Part shown: piece by piece, positions 5,786 to 11,969 of the stretch
Layout: every line of letters starts with the position of its first letter
Position numbering within the stretch: position 1 is the stretch's first letter
From: Gammaproteobacteria bacterium
GTDB lineage: Bacteria; Pseudomonadota; Gammaproteobacteria; PS1; Pseudothioglobaceae
Assembly: GCA_015658965.1 (NCBI GenBank)
Contig: DQNX01000047.1
Span: forward strand, 1 to 11,969
Length of the DNA: 11,969 nt
Direction of reading: 5' to 3'
Notes under the pieces: model-generated
Seen by the model: only the letters and a program-made list of their open reading frames with translations
Told to the model about the DNA's origin: nothing
Databases searched by the model: none
Made by a program: the position numbers and the translations under genes

Positions 5786-6586
5786 ATGAAACCGTTTTTA
5801 CATATTGAACGAGAAGGCGCGGTTATTACCGCTCGTATGGACAGGCCAGAATCTAGAAATGCGTTAACAAAACCTGAATACTTTCAAGAGTTTGTGGATT
5901 TGTGTCAGCAAATTAGAATAGATACAAGCATTAAAGTACTTATTTTGACAGGCAATGGCTCGGCATTTTGTGCCGGTGGGAATGTCAAAGATATGAAAGA
6001 ACGAGCGGGTATTTTTGCGGGCTCGCCTTTTGAATTGCGCAATCAGTATCGAAACGGTATTCAGAGAATACCATTGGCGCTTTATGACGTAGAAATTCCT
6101 GTTATAGCCGCATTGAATGGTCCAGCCATTGGAGCAGGTCTAGATTTAGCCTGCATGTGTGATGTCAGAATTTCTGTCACTAAAGCGAAATTTGCAGAAA
6201 GTTTTATTAAATTGGGAATTGTGCCTGGTGACGGTGGCGCTTGGTTTTTACCCCGAATTGTAGGGTTGCCAAGAGCCAGCATAATGGCGCTGACGGGTGA
6301 TGCAATTAATGCTGAAAAAGCCTTGGAATGGGGATTGGTTACTGAACTTGTGAATGCAGAAGAACTCGATGCTACAGCTATGAAGTTGGCACAAAGTATG
6401 GCTGCGAATCCAGGACATGGCCTTAGATTAACTAAACGTTTATTACGTGAAGGTCAGCATATGAGGCTAGATTCTTTGTTGGAGCTTTCTGCAGCGTTTC
6501 AATCTATTGCTCATCATACTGAAGACCATGGTGAAGCGGTTAATGCTTTTATTGAAAAACGTGACCCTAAATTTACGGGTAAATAA
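5786..6586 (+). CDS. Enoyl-CoA hydratase/isomerase (crotonase) family protein
   Basis: This protein of 266 residues has the normal length of single-domain crotonases. The CoA-binding and oxyanion-hole signatures are clear: FCAGGNVKDM (61-70) and NGPAIGAGLDLACMCD (111-126), followed by AESFIKLGIVPGDGGAWFLP (137-156). By hand alignment with rat mitochondrial enoyl-CoA hydratase, the positions of both catalytic glutamates (E144 and E164) are Phe140 and Ile166. Asp149 in PGDGG sits near the catalytic aspartate of dienoyl-CoA isomerase. It may therefore be an isomerase, hydrolase or lyase of the superfamily rather than a simple hydratase. The gene lies 14 nt after the previous stop, with only a weak AGAGA ribosome site, consistent with coupled translation within the operon. 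Family assignment is sure and reaction is open. Confidence 0.9.
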   Translation: MKPFLHIEREGAVITARMDRPESRNALTKPEYFQEFVDLCQQIRIDTSIKVLILTGNGSAFCAGGNVKDMKERAGIFAGSPFELRNQYRNGIQRIPLALYDVEIPVIAALNGPAIGAGLDLACMCDVRISVTKAKFAESFIKLGIVPGDGGAWFLPRIVGLPRASIMALTGDAINAEKALEWGLVTELVNAEELDATAMKLAQSMAANPGHGLRLTKRLLREGQHMRLDSLLELSAAFQSIAHHTEDHGEAVNAFIEKRDPKFTGK

Positions 6587-6618
6587 TAAAGTTATTTTAA
6601 ATTACGTAAGGAATGATT

Positions 6619-7743
6619 ATGCGTTCTGTATTCCGAGAAGATCATGAGATGTTCAGACAAATGGCTCGTCGCTTTATTGAAAACGAAATTACGCCACATC
6701 TGCATGATTGGGAAAAACAAGGGATTGTACCTAAAGATATTTGGTTAAAAGCAGGTGAAGTAGGCTTGTTATGTTCCTGTGTACCTGAAGATTTTGGGGG
6801 GGCAGGAGGCGACTACGGTCATTCTGCAATAATGGTAGAAGAACTGGCGAGGGCTAACGCGACTGCGATTGGTTTTACTACTCACTCTGAAATTGTTGCA
6901 AATTACCTAGTGGCTTATGGTAACACTGAACAAAAAGAAAAATGGTTAAGCAAAATGGTCACCGGTGAAGTCATCGGCGTAATCGCTATGAGCGAGCCTG
7001 GTGTAGGGAGCGATTTGCGTTCAATGCGCATGAGTGCACGTCGAGAAGGTGACGAATACGTCATTTCGGGTCAGAAAACATTTATTACCAATGGCGGAAA
7101 TGCTGACTTAGTGGTTGCAGCTTGTAAACTTGATCCGAACTCTCGTGATTTGACCCTAATATGTGTAGAAACGGATCGAAAGGGTTTTAGCAAAGGACGT
7201 CTACTTGACAAGATTGGATTAAAAGGCCAAGACACTGCGGAACTATTTTTTGATGACGTTAGAGTGCCAGTGGACAACCGTTTAGGCGAAGAAAACAAAG
7301 GCTTTAACTACCTTTTTCATCAACTAGCTTGGGAACGTTTGATTATTGCTATAAGAGCAGCTCAATGCATTGAAACATTACTGGAAGAAACAATTGAGTA
7401 TACGCGTGATCGCCGGGCATTTGGTAAAGCCATTTTTGATTATCAAAATACTCGCTTTAAGTTGGCAGAAGTAAAAGCAAAAGCAACGATGCTACGTGCG
7501 TTTGTCGACAATTGTATCGCCAAAGTTCTGACTGATGATCTATCCGCTGAAGAAGCCGCGATGGCCAAACTAGTTGGCTCTGAATTGCAAGGAGAATTGT
7601 TAGATGAGCTCTTACAATTACACGGTGGCTATGGGTTTATGACTGAATATAAAGTCAGTCGTGCATGGGTAGATGCGCGCGTGGCTCGCATTTACGGTGG
7701 TACATCTGAAATAATGAAAGAAATAATCGCCCGCTCCTTATAG
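6619..7743 (+). CDS. Acyl-CoA dehydrogenase (complete, homomeric type)
   Basis: This is a 374-residue FAD-dependent acyl-CoA dehydrogenase with every family element in one chain. These are AMSEPGVGSD (about 123-132), YVISGQKTFITNG (147-159), QLAWER with the probable catalytic Glu239, the FAD-contact DRRAFGKAIFDYQ (264-276), GGYGFMTEY (336-344) and the C-terminal YGGTSEIMKEIIAR (359-372). Glycine replaces the MCAD-type glutamate before GT, so the base is expected at the ER position, as in isovaleryl- or long-chain-type enzymes. ATG 6619 is preferred over ATG 6613 because AAGGA (6608-6612) lies 6 nt from the former and directly touches the latter. It is the last gene of the operon, 32 nt after the crotonase. 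Electrons presumably pass to ETF. A branched or bulky acyl-CoA is plausible, but the substrate is unknown. Confidence 0.94.
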   Translation: MRSVFREDHEMFRQMARRFIENEITPHLHDWEKQGIVPKDIWLKAGEVGLLCSCVPEDFGGAGGDYGHSAIMVEELARANATAIGFTTHSEIVANYLVAYGNTEQKEKWLSKMVTGEVIGVIAMSEPGVGSDLRSMRMSARREGDEYVISGQKTFITNGGNADLVVAACKLDPNSRDLTLICVETDRKGFSKGRLLDKIGLKGQDTAELFFDDVRVPVDNRLGEENKGFNYLFHQLAWERLIIAIRAAQCIETLLEETIEYTRDRRAFGKAIFDYQNTRFKLAEVKAKATMLRAFVDNCIAKVLTDDLSAEEAAMAKLVGSELQGELLDELLQLHGGYGFMTEYKVSRAWVDARVARIYGGTSEIMKEIIARSL

Positions 7744-7754
7744 TTAGGGCGGGT
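7729..7754 (+). terminator. GC-rich hairpin across the operon's last stop codon
   Basis: CCCGCTC (7730-7736) pairs with GGGCGGG (7747-7753) including one G-U pair. The 10-nt loop holds the TAG stop. AT-rich sequence follows but there is no clean T-run, so this is a plausible but weak terminator. Confidence 0.35.
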
Positions 7755-7757
7755 AAA

Positions 7758-7786
7758 TTAATTGATATTATTTGAATATTAATTAA
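7758..7786. terminator. AT-rich hairpin between convergent genes
   Basis: TTAATTGATATT (7758-7769) pairs with AATATTAATTAA (7775-7786) as a 12-bp stem with one G-U pair and a 5-nt loop. It overlaps the lysR stop codon (7783-7785). Placed between convergent genes, it may end transcription or protect 3' ends from both sides. Its all-AT stem is weak for intrinsic termination. Confidence 0.35.
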
Positions 7787-8715
7787 CTACCACAGATCTG
7801 GATCAGCAACTCCCGCATTGCTTGCGCCGGTTTACTAAGCACGGCGCCTTTTTTCCAAATAATCCCTACTTGCATATCGGGTACTTGATTTAGTATTGGA
7901 CGCGTTTCTATTTTTTTCCCTTCAAGCGACCAAGGGCGATAAATCATATCAGACAAAATAGTGAGTCCAAAATTGTGCGCAATGAGGCCTCGTAAACTTT
8001 CTATCGAACTCGTTTTAAAACCGATATTAAGTTGTTCTCTGTTGGCTTGCCAATAACGTCGAGTGGACTCTTCACCTTCATCTTCAGTAATTTGAATATA
8101 GGGATACTTGCTAATGTCGTTTAGGGATACTTGATCTTGTTTGAGCAAAGGATGAGTGGCTGATAACCACAATTGACGGCGCGAACGAATAAGAACATGG
8201 TGTGAAAATGGCGACAAGTTTGTGCTGTTAGAAAGGATGACAATACCCAATTCAGTGCTTCCATCTTTAACAGCTTGTTCAATATCCAAACGTTTCTTAT
8301 CATGCAGGTCTATTTCCACATCAGGATAATTAGCCCTAAACCTTGCAAGTAAATTAGGTAAGAAATAACCTAAAACGGTGTAAGAAGCTGAAACTTTAAC
8401 AGAACCCTGTAAATTGTACACATTGTATCTAGGTTCTCTTATCGCATCTTCAAGTAAGTCTAGCACTTCTCTAACTCGTAAATAAAAACGATGCCCTTCT
8501 GCTGTCAATGATACACCTAGTTGTTGACGGTCAAAAAGACGCACTTTCATTAAGCTTTCGAGTGACTTTATTGCAGCCGTTATAGCTGATTGAGAGACAT
8601 GTGTGCTGTGTGCGGCCTTTGATAGTTGGCCCGTTTCAGCAGTAGCAATAAAATATCTTAACTGTTTTAGTGAAACGCTTCGTAAGTCCATTATCTGTTT
8701 TTCTAATACCTGCAT
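7783..8715 (-). CDS. LysR-type transcriptional regulator
   Basis: This regulator of 310 residues has the standard LysR layout. An N-terminal winged helix-turn-helix (about residues 17-76) contains LKQLRYFIATAETGQLSKAA and VSQSAITAAIKSLE, then a linker helix, then a two-lobed periplasmic-binding-like effector domain (about 100-307). It is convergent to the acyl-CoA dehydrogenase operon and divergent from the oxidoreductase gene, the usual position for a LysR regulator controlling a neighbour. A shared 18-nt element upstream of both + strand units (3509-3526 and 8738-8755) is a candidate binding site. The start is uncertain: ATG at 8715 or the in-frame ATG at 8691, neither with a good ribosome site. 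The effector is likely a pathway intermediate, perhaps a CoA ester or aromatic or branched acid, which is inference. Confidence 0.93.
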   Translation of the reverse strand: MQVLEKQIMDLRSVSLKQLRYFIATAETGQLSKAAHSTHVSQSAITAAIKSLESLMKVRLFDRQQLGVSLTAEGHRFYLRVREVLDLLEDAIREPRYNVYNLQGSVKVSASYTVLGYFLPNLLARFRANYPDVEIDLHDKKRLDIEQAVKDGSTELGIVILSNSTNLSPFSHHVLIRSRRQLWLSATHPLLKQDQVSLNDISKYPYIQITEDEGEESTRRYWQANREQLNIGFKTSSIESLRGLIAHNFGLTILSDMIYRPWSLEGKKIETRPILNQVPDMQVGIIWKKGAVLSKPAQAMRELLIQICGS

Positions 8716-8732
8716 GCATTTTTTGTGATTTT

Positions 8733-8760
8733 ACATTATTTGAATGGTTTTTCATAATGT
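8733..8760. promoter_or_regulatory. Inverted repeat in the lysR/oxidoreductase divergent region
   Basis: ACATTAT (8733-8739) and ATAATGT (8754-8760) are perfect 7-bp arms with a 14-nt spacer. They enclose most of ATT-N2-AATGGTTT-N2-CAT (8738-8755), which matches the sequence before the acyl-CoA dehydrogenase operon at 14 of 18 positions. On the minus strand TAAAAT (8733-8728) could be the lysR -10 box, so binding here could autorepress lysR. Confidence 0.5.
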
Positions 8761-8782
8761 GTTCAACTTATTTTTTTCAAAT

Positions 8783-8788
8783 TATAAT
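8783..8788 (+). promoter_or_regulatory. Candidate -10 box for the oxidoreductase gene
   Basis: This is a perfect TATAAT, but no convincing -35 box lies 16-18 nt upstream. That could fit an activator-dependent promoter with the LysR site just upstream. The implied transcript start is close to the ribosome site AGGA (8795-8798), leaving a very short leader, so this box may be fortuitous. Confidence 0.3.
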
Positions 8789-8805
8789 CAAAACAGGAAA
8801 AATAA

Positions 8806-11800
8806 ATGACTTCCTCGGACCAAACTCTTGCTAAAAGTGATTTGCGTGATGTTACGTTACAAGATAAATATTGCCTTAACAAAGGACAAATTTATGCCAG
8901 CGGCACCCAAGCACTCGTTCGCTTACCGCTTATGCAAAAAGAACGAGATCAGCAAGCCGGTCTAAATACAGCCGGTTATGTATCGGGGTATAGGGGTTCA
9001 CCACTAGGTGGCGTTGATTTAGCTTTGTGGGGAGCCAAGAAAGAACTTGCTGAACACGAAATCACATTTCAACCCGGTTTAAATGAAGATTTAGCGGCTA
9101 CCGCAGTTTGGGGAACTCAGCAAGTAAATTTACGTGACAATGCCAAATATGATGGCGTATTTGGCATGTGGTATGGTAAAGGTCCGGGTGTTGATCGATC
9201 TGCTGATGTGCTTAAGCATGCTAATTCAGCGGGGACTTCTGCTAACGGTGGAGTATTGTTGCTAGCAGGTGACGACCATGCGGCTAAATCTTCTTCAGTC
9301 GCTCACCAATCTGAACATATATTGATTGCGTGTGGTATTCCCGTTTTTTATCCGTCAAATGTGCAAGAATATCTTGATTATGGGCTGCATGGTTGGGCCA
9401 TGAGTCGGTATTCGGGTTTATGGGTAGGCATGAAATGCGTGACTGATATTGTTGAATCGTCAGCCTCTATCGATGTTGATCCTGACCGAGTCAAGGTCGT
9501 TATACCTGAAGATTTCCCCATGCCTGAAGGTGGCCTAAATATCCGTTGGCCTGATCCACCATTAGACCAAGAAGCTCGTATGTTAAATCATAAATGGTAT
9601 GCCGCTCTAGAGTATATCCGTGCAAATAAAATCAACCAAATTACGCTCGACTCACCTAATGCTCGCTTTGGTATTATGGCTGCTGGAAAAGCATATTTAG
9701 ATGTGCGCCAAGCATTAACTGACCTCGGTTTAGATGATAAAACTTGTATAGCATTAGGTATTCGTATCTTGAAAGTAGGCTGTGTTTGGCCGTTGGAGTC
9801 GCGTGATGCTCGAGAGTTTGCTACCGGCTTAGAAGAAATACTTGTCGTTGAAGAAAAACGCCAAATATTAGAATATGCCTTGAAAGAAGAGTTATATAAT
9901 TGGCGTGACGATGTTCGCCCACGCATTTATGGAAAGTTTGATGAACGAGACAATTCAGGTGGAGAATGGTCTCAACCAAGAGGACAATGGTTACTGCCCG
10001 CGCGCTACGAACTTTCACCGACACTTATTTCTAAAGCGATAGCAACTCGCCTCGATCGTATCGGTTTACCGCCGCAAATTCGTGAAAGAGTGATGCAACG
10101 TATTGCGATAATTGAAGCTAAAGAGCGCGAGGCCAATTTACCTCGATTAGCTGTTGAACGAAAACCTTGGTTTTGTTCTGGCTGTCCACATAACACCTCA
10201 ACACGAGTACCTAAGGGGTCTCGTGCATTGGCAGGTATTGGTTGTCATTACATGGCGATGTGGATGGATCGCAACACAGAAACTTTCACACAAATGGGCG
10301 GTGAGGGCGTAAGTTGGCTTGGCCAAATGAACTTTTCGGGTGATAAACATGTGTTCGTTAACTTAGGCGATGGCACGTATTTTCATTCTGGTTTATTGGC
10401 GATTAGAGCTGCAATAGCCGCTTCTGCGAACATTACCTATAAAATCTTATTCAATGACGCAGTTGCTATGACCGGTGGACAACCGGTAGATGGAGTTCTT
10501 ACAGTTCCGCAAATATCTTTTCAAGTATTAGCTGAAGGTGCATCAGAAGTGCTTATTGTGAGCGATGAGCCCGAAAAATATGCTAATCAAAACGATAACA
10601 CCTTTCAATTGCCGGCTGAGGTAAAAGTTTACCATCGAGATGAACTTGAAAAGTTACAATTACGCTTACGAGATCAAAGTGGCGTGTCTATTATTATTTA
10701 TGATCAAACGTGTGCCACCGAGAAAAGGCGTCGTCGTAAGCGCGGTTTAATGCCTGACCCTGCCCGTCGTGCTTTCATTAATCCATCGGTGTGCGAGGGT
10801 TGTGGCGATTGCACTGAAGTCTCGGGGTGCGTTTCGATTGAACCTCTAGCAACCGATTTGGGCACAAAAAGACAAATTAATCAAAATAGTTGTAACAAAG
10901 ATTTTTCATGCCTAAAAGGCTTTTGCCCGAGTTTTGTGACAGCAGAAGGAGTTCAGTTACGCGCACCCGAAACAAATGGTCAATTGGGATTACCTAAAGA
11001 AATACCCGTACCAACACTACCAAGTTTGGAAAAAACTTATGGCGTTGTCGTTGCCGGAATTGGTGGAACTGGGGTAGTGACAATCGGTGCCTTAATGGGG
11101 ATGGCGGCGCATCTTGAAAGTAAAGGCGTAACCGTACTAGACCAAACGGGTTTAGCGCAAAAAGGCGGTGCAGTAATGAGTCACATACAAATTGCCGCTT
11201 CTCCAGAAAAAATTCATGCGACCCGCATTCCTACTGCTGCTGCAGATGTATTAATTGGTTGTGATGAAATCGTAGCAGCTTCGAGTGATGTTTTATCTAA
11301 GGTTAGACAGGGTTTATCACATGCTGTGGTCAACACCGCGCAAACCCCCGCAGCGGAATTTTTGAGCGACCCAAACTGGATTTTTCCAAAAGATATGGCT
11401 GAAACCAACATTAATGATGCCATTGGCGTTCAATGTGATTATGTTGACGCAACTGCAATTTCATTACGAACCATGGGTGACAGTATATATGCTAACCCCT
11501 TGCTATTGGGCTATGCCTGGCAGATGGGTTGGATACCTTTGTCACACAGCGCCTTAACGAGGGCTATAGAATTAAACGGTGTCACGGTTGACAAAAATAT
11601 AGAAGCATTTGAATGGGGACGAGTTGCTGCATTTGATAAAAATTTATTGCCAAAAACCGATCCTGACACTCGTGTCGTAGTGGTAGATATGCCAGAAACA
11701 CTCGACTCTTTAATTGTTAAAGGTGCGACTAAGTTAAGGGAATATCAGAGCAGGGCATATGCTAAGCGTTTTGAGCAAGCAATAGAAAAAATAAGTGTTG

Positions 11801-11969
11801 TTGAAAGACAAATTAAACCCACTGGCACACTAAATTTGAGTATGGCAATTGCACGCAATCTAGCAAAGTTAATGACTTATAAAGATGAATATGAAGTGGC
11901 TCGTTTGCATTCTTCAAAAACATTTAAAGATCAATTACGTAAGCAGTTTGCGGGCGAACCCGGTAAAGA
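8806..11969 (+). CDS. Fused indolepyruvate:ferredoxin oxidoreductase-like 2-oxoacid oxidoreductase (3' truncated)
   Basis: The frame runs from ATG 8806 (AGGA at 8795-8798, 7 nt upstream) to the window edge without a stop, giving 1054 complete codons. Relatives are roughly 1150 residues, so about 100 are probably missing. It is the single-chain fusion of alpha and gamma parts of thiamine-diphosphate 2-oxoacid:acceptor oxidoreductases, which convert a 2-oxoacid plus CoA to acyl-CoA and CO2. Visible elements are the N-terminal domain with GYRGSPLGG (about 61-69), FCSGCPHNTS (456-465) and AGIGCH, the thiamine-diphosphate and metal motif GDGTYFHSG (521-529), and a cysteine-rich Fe-S segment with Cys663, 666, 669 and 675, then CNKDFSC and GFCP. 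The gamma domain starts near GIGGTGVVT (751-759). A C-terminal helical domain then begins. The true substrate is unknown and need not be indolepyruvate. It is divergent from lysR and probably controlled by it. Confidence 0.92.
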   Translation, partial: MTSSDQTLAKSDLRDVTLQDKYCLNKGQIYASGTQALVRLPLMQKERDQQAGLNTAGYVSGYRGSPLGGVDLALWGAKKELAEHEITFQPGLNEDLAATAVWGTQQVNLRDNAKYDGVFGMWYGKGPGVDRSADVLKHANSAGTSANGGVLLLAGDDHAAKSSSVAHQSEHILIACGIPVFYPSNVQEYLDYGLHGWAMSRYSGLWVGMKCVTDIVESSASIDVDPDRVKVVIPEDFPMPEGGLNIRWPDPPLDQEARMLNHKWYAALEYIRANKINQITLDSPNARFGIMAAGKAYLDVRQALTDLGLDDKTCIALGIRILKVGCVWPLESRDAREFATGLEEILVVEEKRQILEYALKEELYNWRDDVRPRIYGKFDERDNSGGEWSQPRGQWLLPARYELSPTLISKAIATRLDRIGLPPQIRERVMQRIAIIEAKEREANLPRLAVERKPWFCSGCPHNTSTRVPKGSRALAGIGCHYMAMWMDRNTETFTQMGGEGVSWLGQMNFSGDKHVFVNLGDGTYFHSGLLAIRAAIAASANITYKILFNDAVAMTGGQPVDGVLTVPQISFQVLAEGASEVLIVSDEPEKYANQNDNTFQLPAEVKVYHRDELEKLQLRLRDQSGVSIIIYDQTCATEKRRRRKRGLMPDPARRAFINPSVCEGCGDCTEVSGCVSIEPLATDLGTKRQINQNSCNKDFSCLKGFCPSFVTAEGVQLRAPETNGQLGLPKEIPVPTLPSLEKTYGVVVAGIGGTGVVTIGALMGMAAHLESKGVTVLDQTGLAQKGGAVMSHIQIAASPEKIHATRIPTAAADVLIGCDEIVAASSDVLSKVRQGLSHAVVNTAQTPAAEFLSDPNWIFPKDMAETNINDAIGVQCDYVDATAISLRTMGDSIYANPLLLGYAWQMGWIPLSHSALTRAIELNGVTVDKNIEAFEWGRVAAFDKNLLPKTDPDTRVVVVDMPETLDSLIVKGATKLREYQSRAYAKRFEQAIEKISVVERQIKPTGTLNLSMAIARNLAKLMTYKDEYEVARLHSSKTFKDQLRKQFAGEPGK

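Noticed and set aside
9588..9926. 112-codon minus-strand frame inside the fused oxidoreductase
   Set aside because: It overlaps an intact conserved coding frame on the plus strand and its translation looks like a reverse-frame artefact.

Overview
The window looks like part of an aerobic catabolic gene cluster from an AT-rich Gram-negative bacterium. A marine gammaproteobacterium is the best guess, from gene content, protein sequence style and a GC content estimated by eye at about 40%. Taxonomy cannot be settled from this sequence alone. No rRNA, tRNA, mobile element or CRISPR array was seen. Genes are closely packed and no gene-free stretch exceeds 300 bases.

Layout from left to right. (1) The 3' half of an MFS transporter gene, cut by the window start. 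(2) A soluble bacterial cytochrome P450 (698-1978) and an amidohydrolase_2-type metal hydrolase (2147-3454), each with its own AT-rich upstream region. The hydrolase is preceded by a 15-codon in-frame leader ORF whose stop codon touches its ATG, and it is followed by a strong intrinsic terminator (3463-3500). (3) A tight four-gene operon on the + strand (3577-7743): two adjacent, complementary acyl-CoA dehydrogenase subunits, a crotonase-family protein and a third, complete acyl-CoA dehydrogenase. (4) A convergent LysR-type regulator (7783-8715, - strand). (5) Divergent from it, a very large fused indolepyruvate:ferredoxin oxidoreductase-like 2-oxoacid oxidoreductase (8806 to the window end, no stop reached).

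How the genes may work together (inference). The transporter could import a hydrophobic compound and the P450 could hydroxylate it. The acyl-CoA dehydrogenases and crotonase would then shorten a CoA-linked chain, and the hydrolase and 2-oxoacid oxidoreductase would handle later or side intermediates. A P450 beside a two-subunit acyl-CoA dehydrogenase resembles the general logic of steroid or isoprenoid side-chain catabolism. However, no CoA ligase, hydroxyacyl-CoA dehydrogenase or thiolase is in the window, and the substrate cannot be named.

Two separate regulatory signatures stand out. A TNAGNCA-N9-AAAG-TGT element occurs twice before the P450 and once, as a perfect 9-bp dyad laid over a promoter, before the hydrolase. 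A different element, ATT-N2-AATGGTTT-N2-CAT, is shared by the acyl-CoA dehydrogenase operon upstream region and the lysR/oxidoreductase divergent region. The latter is a good candidate binding site for the encoded LysR protein.
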